A DNA stretch of 64,000 bases from an uncultured Bacteroides sp. (GCF_959029255.1 NZ_CAUFUE010000028.1:1-64000), one strand, 5' to 3'. Shown: positions 1 to 7,652, counted from the first letter of the stretch. Notes: generated by a model from the letters alone, not told the origin. Made by a program: numbers and translations.

Positions 1-1322
1 ACGGGCTGATTGACAACCTGTCGTTCACGCTGGACGGCAACCGGCTGAACCGGGTAGACGATGCAGTGGGTACCGCCGCTTACGCTGGTAGCTTTGAGTT
101 CAAGGACGGTGTGAAGCAGGCTGATGAGTATGCATACGATGCAAATGGCAATTTAACCAAAGATTTGAATAAGGGAATTACCGATATTCAATATAATTTC
201 TTAAATTTGCCAAACAAGGTGACTTTCAGTGACGGCAGCACGATTACCTATACATACACGGCGGACGGGACGAAGCTTCGGACGGTATGTATGATAGGAG
301 GTGTTACCACCACAACGGACCACCTGGGAAATGTGATTTATGAAAACGGTGTCGCCAAGTTGCTGCTGACGGAAGCGGGTTATGTGACGCTGAATGACAA
401 CAAGTATCATTACTACTTGCAAGACCATCAGGGGAACAACCGGGTAGTTATCAACAAAAGCGGCAGTGTGGAGGAGGTTAACCATTATTATCCGTTCGGA
501 GGCATATTTGCAAGTGTTTCTTCAAGTGTACAGCCTTTCAAGTACAATGGTAAGGAGCTGGATACGAAGAAGGGGCTGGACTGGTATGATTACGGGACGA
601 GACGGTATGATGTGGAGTTAGGAAGGTTTACAACGGTGGATCCGCTGACTGAAAAGTATTATTCGGAAAGTCCTTATAGCTATTGCGGAAATAATCCGAT
701 AATGTTTATTGACCCTGATGGACAGATGAAGGTAATCTATAATCCTGACGGGACATATAAAGAGACTACTCATAACAACTGGTTTCATAATACTTTTATT
801 GGACGGCAAGAATACATTGCTTATAAGGAAGGGAATGTAAGACTGTCAGAGCAGGAATTTTGGAATTGGCAACGAACCGGGAGTTATAACAGTGTACAGG
901 AAGCGGGTAACATGACTAATATTGAATTCGCATTGGATGAGCCGGCAAAGGGAGTGGTAGACGGTATAAGTAAATTTATACTTTCCAGTGTTTATTCATT
1001 GGTAAATTCGCCTAAGGTCATGTTAACTGGGAGAACTTGGTCAGGAGCATCACAGACTTCGACCGAAAAAATGGGGGCGTTTATTGATGTGGTCAGTAAT
1101 AATATACCATTTTCAAAGATGAGTAAAGTGGGCAATCCGGGGTCATGGTACAAGTTTAAGAAAGCTAATAAACATATACCTACATTGAAAAGAAAAAGTG
1201 TTTATAATGCTGAGCTAAGGAGATATGAAGGGAAAATTAAAGGTAACGACGCGGTTGAGAATATAAAAAATACAACAGATGTTATTTTGTATATTAACAA
1301 AAGACAGGAGGAAGAAAAATGA
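1..1322 (+). CDS. RHS repeat-associated core protein with variable C-terminal tip (5' end outside window)
   Basis: The reading frame is open from base 3, so the true start lies upstream; the GTG at 66 is only an internal codon. The visible part holds the end of the YD-repeat shell (YDANGNLTKDL, LQDHQGNNRVV, NHYYPFGG) and the RHS core hallmark (YDYGTRRYD, GRFTTVDPL, YCGNNPIMFIDPDG at about bases 590-720). The roughly 200 residues after the PDG motif are the variable tip, which in this family is usually the toxin. I recognise no catalytic motif in it; there is a hydrophobic stretch near bases 960-1030 and a Lys/Arg-rich end. RHS proteins encapsulate and deliver polymorphic toxins between competing bacteria. 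The stop overlaps the start of a 58-codon ORF (ATGA), which suggests a toxin/immunity pair. Family call is firm; toxin activity is unknown. Confidence 0.9.
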   Translation, partial: GLIDNLSFTLDGNRLNRVDDAVGTAAYAGSFEFKDGVKQADEYAYDANGNLTKDLNKGITDIQYNFLNLPNKVTFSDGSTITYTYTADGTKLRTVCMIGGVTTTTDHLGNVIYENGVAKLLLTEAGYVTLNDNKYHYYLQDHQGNNRVVINKSGSVEEVNHYYPFGGIFASVSSSVQPFKYNGKELDTKKGLDWYDYGTRRYDVELGRFTTVDPLTEKYYSESPYSYCGNNPIMFIDPDGQMKVIYNPDGTYKETTHNNWFHNTFIGRQEYIAYKEGNVRLSEQEFWNWQRTGSYNSVQEAGNMTNIEFALDEPAKGVVDGISKFILSSVYSLVNSPKVMLTGRTWSGASQTSTEKMGAFIDVVSNNIPFSKMSKVGNPGSWYKFKKANKHIPTLKRKSVYNAELRRYEGKIKGNDAVENIKNTTDVILYINKRQEEEK

Positions 1323-1495
1323 CACCGAAATTTTTGGGAGCATTATCAAGGTGGTTATTAAAGGGATGCAAAACTAATTTTTTTAAAGAGGAGTGGATTG
1401 GAGATAAAGAAAATGAAAATCTTATCATTGGTTATATTACTGCTCTACTTTTACTTGGTTTAGCTCTACTTTTAATGAAATATAAACTTTGGTAA
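1319..1495 (+). CDS. small membrane protein, candidate immunity protein of the upstream RHS tip
   Basis: This is a 58-codon ORF whose ATG overlaps the RHS stop in an ATGA junction, with a purine-rich GGAGGAAG just upstream as ribosome binding site. The N-terminal half is polar and basic (KFLGALSRWLLKG, then KEEWIGDKENEN). The C-terminal half is one strong transmembrane segment (IIGYITALLLLGLALLLM) ending KYKLW. It is followed by a hairpin at 1511-1533. Position and coupling are what one expects for an immunity protein, and a one-helix membrane immunity protein would fit a membrane-acting toxin. I know no homologue, so the role is inferred from context only. Confidence 0.55.
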   Translation: MTPKFLGALSRWLLKGCKTNFFKEEWIGDKENENLIIGYITALLLLGLALLLMKYKLW

Positions 1496-1510
1496 AATCT
1501 CTGTCCGTCA

Positions 1511-1533
1511 CAGCGGATGTTCTTCATCCGCTG
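1511..1533 (+). terminator. hairpin after first RHS cassette
   Basis: A perfect 9-bp stem (CAGCGGATG / CATCCGCTG) with a 5-base loop sits 15 bases after the 58-codon ORF. An almost identical hairpin lies at 3688-3710 after the second cassette. T-rich sequence (GTTTTTT) follows about 16 bases later, so it may terminate transcription. The conservation at two cassette ends also suggests a recombination boundary. Confidence 0.5.
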
Positions 1534-1573
1534 TCTCTGAATATCAGTTTTTTAATTCGATAAACTAAATACC

Positions 1574-1605
1574 CCCTTGTTTATGGCGCTGAACATAAAC
1601 AAGGG
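1574..1605. repeat. second conserved hairpin of the RHS cassette end
   Basis: Perfect 12-bp inverted repeat (CCCTTGTTTATG / CATAAACAAGGG) with an 8-base loop. The related hairpin at 3892-3927 has the same stem theme and the same 8-base loop length. In both copies it lies downstream of the CAGCGGATG hairpin. It lacks a clear T-run, so a plain terminator is not certain. Confidence 0.55.
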
Positions 1606-1880
1606 ATTTAAACACATCTATTGTACTGACGGTAACGTGAGAACCATTACAGCTTACTATTATGATGACAAGGAAATGTGGTATAGAACTGTTCCACGAA
1701 CCATCTTTCAGGATATGACACGGAGAGCGTGCTTTATACGTTTGGCAAGAAGGTCGTAACGAGGTATCTGTTACATACAGTGGTGGGTAAACAGGCAATG
1801 AGTACGTTTACGACGCAAACGGCAATTTAACGAAAGATTTAAATAAGAATATCATTGATATTCAATATAATGTATTAAAT
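1606..1880 (+). pseudogene. decayed RHS fragment upstream of displaced tip
   Basis: The stretch encodes recognisable RHS shell sequence only if the frame is changed. One frame reads TAYYYDDK near 1650, another reads GYDTESVLYTFGKKVVTRY then LLHTVVGKQ at about 1714-1795, and a third reads EYVYDANGNLTKDLNK from about 1800 into the next ORF. Comparison with bases 110-180 shows a single-base deletion near 1797 (CAGGCTGATGAG became CAGGCAATGAG). This is a non-functional remnant that attaches the downstream tip to what was once a longer RHS gene. Confidence 0.7.
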
Positions 1881-3008
1881 TTGCCTTCAACAGTGACTTT
1901 TGCGGATGGAAGTGTGATATCCTACCTGTATAGTGCGGATGGGATGAAGTTACGGGCTGTGCATGCTATTAATGGTACCACCACAACAACCGACTACTGC
2001 GGAAATGTGATCTATGAAAACGGTGTAGCCCGGCAGTTGTTGACGGAAGAGGGGTATATCTCCTTGGACAACGGGCAGTATTACTACTACCTGCAGGACC
2101 ATCAGGGGAATAACCGGGTGGTGATGAACCAGAGCGGCGGCGTGGAGGAGACGAACCATTACTATCCCTTCGGAGGCGTCTTTGCAGTTTCGGGAAATGT
2201 ACAACCTTACAAGTATAATGGTAATGAACTGGATGCGAAGAAAGGCTTGAACTTGTATGATTATGGGGCAAGGCAGTATGATGCGGCAGTGGGAAGGTTT
2301 ACGACGGTGGATGCAATGGCAGAGAAGCACTACTCCATAGGCACGTATGTCTATTGCGGCAATGAACCGGTAAGTAGAATTGATCCGGATGGAAATGATT
2401 GGCGGGTACAAACCTGGTACAATCGGGAGACGGACAAGATTGAGTATATATTTACGGTTAATGCGGCCCTTCAGAATAGCTCGAGTAATTTAGCTCTTGA
2501 CATGCAGGCTTTGGCCACAGTGATTACAGCACAAATCAATGCTGCCTATACAATCTCGCAAAGCAGTTTCATATCAACCATGAACTTTAACCTTAGAGTG
2601 GTGGATAAGATAGAGGATGTGAAGGATAATGAGCATTTGTTCCAAGTGATAGACCAAAAGAGATTAGGGAAAGGGAAAGATCCTCAAAGAAGAACACGGG
2701 GACAAACGCAACTATTTGGGTTAGATATACAAATTGGAACAGTAGCCGCCAATGAGATGTTGAGTGGGAAAGATAATAGAACTGCTGCGCACGAGTTGGG
2801 ACATACGGGTGGATTAAAAGATAAAACAGAAAAGGCTGATATCCATAATTTGATGATGCAGAAAAGTACAGTGCAGCGCCATAATGGGAATTATATGCAA
2901 GCTACTGACCTTTCTTTAACTCAAATACGTGCAATAAGAGATAACTATATTCATAAGAGATTGCATAAGCCATCTGTTTTAAGAAACAATATTAATAAAA
3001 AACGTTAG
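1881..3008 (+). CDS. displaced RHS tip with metzincin-like metalloprotease C-terminus
   Basis: Residues 1-170 repeat the RHS core of the first gene (LQDHQGNNRVV, NHYYPFGG, YDYGARQYD, GRFTTVDAM, RIDPDGND). The start at 1881 is simply the first ATG after a frameshifted remnant, so this is an orphan 3' tip rather than a complete gene. The variable C-terminus (about residues 172-375) is unrelated to that of the first gene. It carries HELGHTGGLKD at residues 304-314, which fits the extended zinc motif HExxHxxGxxD of snapalysin-like metzincins, with NLMMQ at 323-327 placed like a Met-turn. I infer a protease toxin. The downstream lipoprotein gene, 4 bases away, is the likely immunity gene. Without its shell the tip is probably silent unless recombined onto the upstream gene. 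Confidence 0.8.
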   Translation: MPSTVTFADGSVISYLYSADGMKLRAVHAINGTTTTTDYCGNVIYENGVARQLLTEEGYISLDNGQYYYYLQDHQGNNRVVMNQSGGVEETNHYYPFGGVFAVSGNVQPYKYNGNELDAKKGLNLYDYGARQYDAAVGRFTTVDAMAEKHYSIGTYVYCGNEPVSRIDPDGNDWRVQTWYNRETDKIEYIFTVNAALQNSSSNLALDMQALATVITAQINAAYTISQSSFISTMNFNLRVVDKIEDVKDNEHLFQVIDQKRLGKGKDPQRRTRGQTQLFGLDIQIGTVAANEMLSGKDNRTAAHELGHTGGLKDKTEKADIHNLMMQKSTVQRHNGNYMQATDLSLTQIRAIRDNYIHKRLHKPSVLRNNINKKR

Positions 3009-3012
3009 CCTT

Positions 3013-3474
3013 ATGAGAAGAGGAATATTCATTTTCTTAGGTATATTACTGCTATTGACCTGTTGTGTCAGTGAAGTTTCCAAACATGATCGTTTTTCTA
3101 TTCGTGTATCATGTCTTTATAATGGATATCAAGGTCGTAATGGAAAAGACTATATCAAATTATGGGTAAATGACAGTCTGTTATTCAGCGGAGTTTATCT
3201 TAACAGATTCAATGATACAATTCTTGATTACTCTGATGATGTTTTAGGAATGGAAGTCGCTTCATTTGACAAAAAGGAAGATAGTATAAAGATTAGAATT
3301 CGTATGATATCTTTAGATTCTGTCTTATTTTATAATGATAGGCATGCAGTGGATACCACTTTTACCTATCGTATAGATAATATACCAGATATAATCATTT
3401 CTGGAGCAAGATATTACAATGAATTTGCAATATTCGATACTTTACGAACACCGGATAGATATGATTATGAGTAA
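3013..3474 (+). CDS. small lipoprotein, candidate immunity protein for the protease tip
   Basis: A 153-residue protein begins with a signal sequence (RRGIFIFLGILLLLTCC); the LTCC is a fair lipobox, so it should be a membrane-anchored lipoprotein. The rest is a polar domain rich in beta-prone stretches, with no family I recognise. It starts 4 bases after the protease-tip ORF, so the two are surely co-transcribed. A lipid-anchored protein facing the periplasm would be placed to neutralise an incoming protease. The last 55 codons are duplicated immediately downstream (3492-3668). Function is inferred from position. Confidence 0.65.
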   Translation: MRRGIFIFLGILLLLTCCVSEVSKHDRFSIRVSCLYNGYQGRNGKDYIKLWVNDSLLFSGVYLNRFNDTILDYSDDVLGMEVASFDKKEDSIKIRIRMISLDSVLFYNDRHAVDTTFTYRIDNIPDIIISGARYYNEFAIFDTLRTPDRYDYE

Positions 3475-3491
3475 TAATAGCATATTTTCTT

Positions 3492-3668
3492 CGTATGATA
3501 TCTTTAAATTCTGTCTTATTTTATAATGATAGGTATGCAGTGGATACCACTTTTACCTATCGTATAGATAATATACCAGATATAATCATTTCTGGAACAG
3601 GATATTACAATGAATTTGCAATATTCAATACCTTACGAACACCAGATATGTACATTTTTGAGTATTAG
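3492..3668 (+). pseudogene. truncated duplicate of the immunity lipoprotein gene
   Basis: Bases 3492-3660 repeat bases 3301-3469 with only a handful of substitutions, in frame, ending in TAG at 3666-3668. The copy lacks the signal sequence and the first half of the gene, and has no good ribosome binding site, so it is unlikely to give a functional product. It is the footprint of an earlier or alternative cassette with a near-identical immunity gene. The terminal residues differ (MYIFEY instead of RYDYE). Confidence 0.8.
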
Positions 3669-3687
3669 TAATATACTATTTATGTCG

Positions 3688-3710
3688 CAGCGGATGTTTT
3701 TCATCCGCTG
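3688..3710 (+). terminator. hairpin after second RHS cassette
   Basis: Nine-bp stem identical to that at 1511-1533 (CAGCGGATG / CATCCGCTG) with a TTTTT loop. It follows the truncated immunity copy by 20 bases, which matches the arrangement after the first cassette. Confidence 0.55.
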
Positions 3711-3738
3711 CTTCTGTATATAAGAAACCCTGTTTTTC

Positions 3739-3888
3739 GGGATGAGCGGTATGCCTTCAGGACTTGCCTACGAAGCGGATAGCGGATATGACGCGCGTTT
3801 TGATGGAACTGCCTCGGGAAAAGGATACCTGACAGGTACACGAAGTTTCTGCCTGGGAGGGGCTTCGGGAGCGGTCGTCTCCGCCTAA
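3739..3888 (+). pseudogene. RHS shell fragment
   Basis: The 49-codon frame reads MPSGLAYEADSGYDARFDG, then GKGYLTGTR, and stops after SGAVVSA. This is the part of Bacteroides RHS shells that precedes the AYYYDDKG segment. It therefore ends at about the position where the remnant at 1606-1880 begins. It has no start or promoter and is debris of a former RHS gene. Confidence 0.6.
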
Positions 3889-3891
3889 ATG

Positions 3892-3927
3892 AATCCCTGT
3901 TTATGTCGGCAAACATAAGCAGGGATT
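3892..3927. repeat. second copy of the CCTGTTTATG hairpin
   Basis: Fourteen-bp arms (AATCCCTGTTTATG / CATAAGCAGGGATT, one G-U pair) around an 8-base loop. It is clearly related to 1574-1605 and marks the end of the RHS locus before the LOG gene. Confidence 0.55.
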
Positions 3928-4019
3928 TTCATATTCCCCCCATTGAAGCAAGTTGGCATAACTTCCATTGTTTAAGTTTGAATTTTGTGTCTCTTGTTTT
4001 AAATCTCCTTGAAATCATG

Positions 4020-4027
4020 TACCTTTG
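4020..4027 (+). promoter_or_regulatory. -7 element of the LOG-DUF4271-hemD operon
   Basis: TACCTTTG fits the Bacteroidota -7 consensus TAnnTTTG and lies 32 bases before the LOG ATG. No well-placed -33 TTTG is seen; the nearest TTG is at 3994 with a long 23-bp spacer. Confidence 0.45.
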
Positions 4028-4059
4028 CGCCCATATAATATAAGGTATAAAGCAAGACG

Positions 4060-4647
4060 ATGAATAAGATAACTTCCGTATGTGTATACAGTGCTTCGAG
4101 TACAAAGATTGATCCGGTTTATTTTGACGTGGCGCGTGAGTTGGGCAATCTGTTGGGAGAGAAGCATATACGCCTGGTTAATGGTGCGGGAAACATGGGG
4201 CTTATGTCTGCTGTTGCCGATGCTGCGCTTGCTGCCGGGGGAGAAGTTACCGGAGTGATTCCCCATTTCATGGTGGAACAGGGTTGGCACCATACGGGGC
4301 TTACCGAACTTATTGAAGTGGAAAGTATGCACGAGCGTAAAAAGATGATGGCTGACTTGAGTGACGCTGTTATTGCTTTGCCCGGTGGATGCGGGACGTT
4401 GGAGGAGTTGCTTGAAGTTATCACCTGGAAGCAACTGGGACTCTATCTGAATCCTGTTATCATACTGAATGTGAAAGGCTATTTCAATCCGCTGCTCGAT
4501 ATGCTCCGGAAAGCGGTGGATGAAAACTTTATGCGCGAGCAGCATGGCGCCATCTGGCATGTGGCGCAGACACCGCAAGAAGCTGTAGAGCTGATGTATG
4601 CCACTCCTCTTTGGGATGCCTCTATCCGTAAGTTCGCAGCGATATGA
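4060..4647 (+). CDS. LOG family protein (TIGR00730, lysine-decarboxylase-like fold)
   Basis: The 195-residue protein has the LOG hallmark PGGCGTLEE at residues 108-116 and the upstream ERKK at 92-95, with an N-terminal nucleotide-binding fold containing GAGNMGLM. Members of the family hydrolyse nucleoside 5'-monophosphates to a free base and ribose 5-phosphate; the cytokinin-activating enzyme of plants gives the name. The bacterial substrate is not evident here. Length is normal for the family. The stop overlaps the next start by four bases, so it is translationally coupled to the DUF4271 gene. Confidence 0.9.
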   Translation: MNKITSVCVYSASSTKIDPVYFDVARELGNLLGEKHIRLVNGAGNMGLMSAVADAALAAGGEVTGVIPHFMVEQGWHHTGLTELIEVESMHERKKMMADLSDAVIALPGGCGTLEELLEVITWKQLGLYLNPVIILNVKGYFNPLLDMLRKAVDENFMREQHGAIWHVAQTPQEAVELMYATPLWDASIRKFAAI

Positions 4648-5375
4648 TAAATCTGTTGATAGCATGGACGCTGGCGGGGACGGAGGGAATTCCTATTCCC
4701 TATTCTCCAAGAATGGACGATGGCATTACCGTGGTTCTTCTATGCTGTTTTTTCCTGTCAGCCTATGTCTTGTCCCGTAGCCGTAAGTTCCTGTTGCAGT
4801 TGGTGAAAGACTTTCTGCTTCATCGCGAGCGTACCAGTATATTCGCCACTTCGACGGCTGCCGATATGCGATACTTACTCTTGCTTATCTTGCAAACCTG
4901 CATACTTGCCGGGGTCTGCCTGTTCAACTACTTTAATGATACAAGCCCCGATTTGGTGCTGAGGGTACCGCCCTTCATATTATTGGGGATTTATATTGGA
5001 ATCAGTCTTGCATATCTGTTTCTGAAATGGGTGATGTATTCTTTTTTGGGTTGGATTTTTTTTGACGAAAGTACGACAACCCTTTGGCTCGAGTCCTATT
5101 CTACGCTACTTTATTATCTTGGATTTGCCCTTTTCCCATTTGCTTTGTTCATTGTCTATTTTGATTTAAGTCTGCAATTTACAGTGATAATTGGATTGAT
5201 TTTAGCCTTTTTTACTAAAATATTGATGTTATATAAGTGGTTAAAGCTTTTTTGTAACAATTTATGTGGCGGTTTGCTTTTAATTTTGTACTTTTGTGCC
5301 CTTGAAATCATCCCTTGCTTCATGTTGTATCAAGGTATGATTCAGCTAAATGATTATTTGATAATAAATTATTAG
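4644..5375 (+). CDS. DUF4271 membrane protein
   Basis: A 243-residue polytopic inner-membrane protein with about six hydrophobic segments. It matches DUF4271 proteins, which in Bacteroidota lie directly upstream of uroporphyrinogen-III synthase, as here (hemD starts 4 bases after its stop). The function is unknown. The start ATG overlaps the LOG stop. Confidence 0.75.
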   Translation: MINLLIAWTLAGTEGIPIPYSPRMDDGITVVLLCCFFLSAYVLSRSRKFLLQLVKDFLLHRERTSIFATSTAADMRYLLLLILQTCILAGVCLFNYFNDTSPDLVLRVPPFILLGIYIGISLAYLFLKWVMYSFLGWIFFDESTTTLWLESYSTLLYYLGFALFPFALFIVYFDLSLQFTVIIGLILAFFTKILMLYKWLKLFCNNLCGGLLLILYFCALEIIPCFMLYQGMIQLNDYLIINY

Positions 5376-5379
5376 GACA

Positions 5380-6132
5380 TTGAAAATTAAGAAAGTACTT
5401 GTGTCGCAGCCGAAACCGGCATCAGAGAAATCTCCTTACTACGACATCGCCGAAAAGTATGGTGTGAAAATAGATTTTCGCCCGTTCATCAAAGTGGAAA
5501 GTGTTTCCGCGAAAGAGTTCAGACAGCAAAAAGTTTCTGTTTTGGATCACACTGCCGTTATTTTCACGTCACGTCATGCTATTGACCATTTTTTCCATCT
5601 TTGTACAGAACTGAGGGTGACTATACCGGAAACCATGAAGTATTTCTGTGTGACCGAAACGATTGCTTTGTATATACAGAAGTATGTGCAATATCGCAAA
5701 CGTAAGATTTTCTTCGGAAATACCGGAAAGTTCGATGATCTTTTGCCTGCTATCGTAAAGCACAAGACTGAGAAGTATCTCGTGCCGATGTCTGATGTGC
5801 ATTCGGATGATATCAAAAATCTGTTGGATAAGAATAAGATTCAGCATACGGAAGTTGTGATGTACCGTACGGTAAGCAATGACTTTACTCCTGATGAAAC
5901 ATTCGATTACGATATGCTTGTGTTCTTCAGTCCGGCAGGTGTAACTTCCTTGAAGAAGAACTTCCCGAACTTTGAACAGAAGGAAATCAAAATCGGAACA
6001 TTCGGTTCGACAACCGCGCAGGCTGTTCGTGATGCCGGACTTCGTTTGGATTTGGAAGCTCCCAGCGTGCAGGCACCTTCTATGACGGCTGCACTTGATA
6101 TGTTTATCAAGGAGAACAATAAAGGAAAATAA
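5380..6132 (+). CDS. hemD: uroporphyrinogen-III synthase
   Basis: A 250-residue HemD-type protein. It would cyclise hydroxymethylbilane to uroporphyrinogen III in tetrapyrrole synthesis. Visible family features are the HTAVIFTSRHAIDHF segment (residues 52-66), a central sensor-like half, and the C-terminal FFSPAGVTSLKK and IGTFGSTTAQAV segments typical of HemD. The start is a TTG at 5380 preceded by AGGA; no ATG fits the conserved N-terminal beta strand (KIKKVLVSQPKP). Many Bacteroidota lack a full haem pathway, so the gene may serve a partial route. Confidence 0.85.
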   Translation: MKIKKVLVSQPKPASEKSPYYDIAEKYGVKIDFRPFIKVESVSAKEFRQQKVSVLDHTAVIFTSRHAIDHFFHLCTELRVTIPETMKYFCVTETIALYIQKYVQYRKRKIFFGNTGKFDDLLPAIVKHKTEKYLVPMSDVHSDDIKNLLDKNKIQHTEVVMYRTVSNDFTPDETFDYDMLVFFSPAGVTSLKKNFPNFEQKEIKIGTFGSTTAQAVRDAGLRLDLEAPSVQAPSMTAALDMFIKENNKGK

Positions 6133-6143
6133 ACCTTATATAG

Positions 6144-6227
6144 TTACAAATTACGAATTACAAGTTACGAATAGGAATGTGTGGCAAGAGTCATGCTCCT
6201 GTAATCTTGTAGTTCGTAATTTGTAAT
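6144..6227. repeat. inverted repeat with ~25-bp arms
   Basis: The left arm (6144-6168, TTACAAATTACGAATTACAA...) pairs with the right arm (6201-6227) with one mismatch and one extra base, around a loop of about 32 bases. It fills the gap between hemD and rnpA. An IR of similar design is seen at 22696, 26850 and 37356. Confidence 0.7.
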
Positions 6228-6248
6228 TTATAATTTATAATGATATAA

Positions 6249-6635
6249 GTGGCAAATACCCTGCGTAAGCCTGAAAGGCTCAATAGAAAGAAAGTGATAG
6301 AAAAGATGTTTGCGGGCGGTTCACGTTCGTTTTCTGTCTTTCCTTTGCGTGTGGTATATCTGCCGGTTGAAGAATCGGATGCGCCTGTATCCATTCTTGT
6401 TAGTGTTTCAAAGCGCCATTTCAAGCGGGCGGTAAAACGTAACCGCGTGAAGCGCCAGATACGTGAAGCGTATCGCATGAACAAGCAGGAACTACTTAGT
6501 GTGTTGGCTCAAAGGCAAAGCCGGCTGGCAGTTGCTTTTATTTACCTGTCGGATGAGCTGGTGGACTCTTCGGTGATAGAAGAGAGAATGAAAACCGCTT
6601 TGGCCCGTATTGTCGAAAGATTTCAAGAGCAATGA
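6249..6635 (+). CDS. rnpA: ribonuclease P protein component
   Basis: The 128-residue basic protein has the RnpA signature at residues 56-78 (KRHFKRAVKRNRVKRQIREA). It binds the RNase P RNA and helps it cut the 5' leader from pre-tRNAs. The start used is the GTG at 6249, which gives the expected N-terminus (ANTLRKPERLNRKKVIEKMF). The stop overlaps the yidD start by four bases, as is common for these genes. Confidence 0.95.
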   Translation: MANTLRKPERLNRKKVIEKMFAGGSRSFSVFPLRVVYLPVEESDAPVSILVSVSKRHFKRAVKRNRVKRQIREAYRMNKQELLSVLAQRQSRLAVAFIYLSDELVDSSVIEERMKTALARIVERFQEQ

Positions 6636-6853
6636 AACGCCTGCTTTCATACCTGCTGTTACTTCCCATTTATTTTTATCAGAAGTGCATTTCTCCCATG
6701 ATTTCCCCATCATGCCGTTTCACTCCTACGTGTTCTCAATATGCCGTTGAGGCTATCAAAAAGCATGGACCTTTTAAAGGGCTTTATCTGGCAGTCAGAC
6801 GAATTTTGCGTTGCCATCCTTGGGGAGGTTCGGGATACGACCCAGTACCTTGA
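6632..6853 (+). CDS. yidD: membrane protein insertion efficiency factor
   Basis: The 73-residue protein has the YidD pattern: an N-terminal amphipathic/hydrophobic helix, YQKCISPMISPSCRFTPTCS with three conserved cysteines, and a C-terminal HPWGGSGYDPVP. It is thought to assist YidC-dependent insertion of membrane proteins. Coupled to rnpA by an ATGA overlap. Confidence 0.95.
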   Translation: MKRLLSYLLLLPIYFYQKCISPMISPSCRFTPTCSQYAVEAIKKHGPFKGLYLAVRRILRCHPWGGSGYDPVP

Positions 6854-6900
6854 TGTTTCTTCTCGGCCCTCTATTTCACTAACATAACCTTTGCTCCATT

Positions 6901-7575
6901 ATGATAATTCCTGTCGATATACATACTCATAATTTGCCCCAAGTACCCGGTGCGGCTATCGTAAATTGTTATCCTGAGGAATTTGTTCCCCAAGAAGGCA
7001 GCTGGTATTCTGTGGGCATACATCCCTGGAAGATAAGTTCATCTTTAGGGGATATTCTGCAAGATGAGCAGCCGATTGTTCAGGATGAAGCCGGACGCTT
7101 GCTCTCCCGGGAGCTTGTTGCTCATCCACAGGTCTTGGCGATAGGCGAAGCAGGGTTGGATAAGCTTATCGATACTCCCATTGGCATACAAATAGAAGTT
7201 TTTGAATACCAAGCACGTCTTGCAGATGAGATAGGAAAGCCGTTGATTATTCATTTAGTGAAAGCCGTAGATGAATTGTTGAAACTAAAACAAGCTTTGC
7301 GTTCCTCCGTCCCCTGGATTATCCATGGTTTCCGTGGAAAGCCTGCTTTGGCGCAAGAACTTCTCCGCCATGGTTTCCACCTCTCCTTTGGCGAGAAGTA
7401 TCAGGCGGATGCACTCCGTATAACTCCGTCCGACCGTCTTTTTTTGGAGACAGATGAAAGCATGGTGCCCATAACCGAACTTTATCGGCGTGCTGCCGAA
7501 GTGCGCGGAGTATCCTTGGAACAACTCGAAGAAACGATGCGGGAGAATACCGGTAAAGTCTTTTTTAAGCGATAA
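6901..7575 (+). CDS. TatD family metal-dependent hydrolase
   Basis: A 224-residue TIM-barrel hydrolase, a little shorter than usual for TatD (about 255). Metal-ligand motifs are visible: DIHTHN at the N-terminus, GEAGLD near residue 83, HLVKA near 120, HGFRG near 140, and ETDES near 182. TatD enzymes act as Mg-dependent DNases or RNases in repair and quality control; the substrate here is unproven. It starts about 50 bases after yidD. Confidence 0.88.
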   Translation: MIIPVDIHTHNLPQVPGAAIVNCYPEEFVPQEGSWYSVGIHPWKISSSLGDILQDEQPIVQDEAGRLLSRELVAHPQVLAIGEAGLDKLIDTPIGIQIEVFEYQARLADEIGKPLIIHLVKAVDELLKLKQALRSSVPWIIHGFRGKPALAQELLRHGFHLSFGEKYQADALRITPSDRLFLETDESMVPITELYRRAAEVRGVSLEQLEETMRENTGKVFFKR

Positions 7576-7578
7576 GAG

Positions 7579-7609
7579 TTGTATGTTCAGATAAAGTGTC
7601 GTACTTTTG
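7579..7609 (+). promoter_or_regulatory. promoter of tyrS
   Basis: TTG (7579-7581), a 20-bp spacer, then TACTTTTG (7602-7609): a good Bacteroidota -33/-7 pair 43 bases before the tyrS ATG. Confidence 0.7.
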
Positions 7610-7652
7610 CACTTACAAAGTATAAATCAAATAATTAATCAGTAATCATTCG

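Noticed and set aside
1577..1759. 60-codon plus-strand frame as a gene
   Set aside because: It begins inside a hairpin and reads decayed RHS sequence; matching residues are only found after changing frame.
3701..3916. 71-codon minus-strand frame
   Set aside because: It runs opposite to an RHS shell fragment and through both hairpins.
4015..4665. 216-codon minus-strand frame
   Set aside because: It is antisense to the LOG gene, whose PGGCGTLEE motif is unmistakable.
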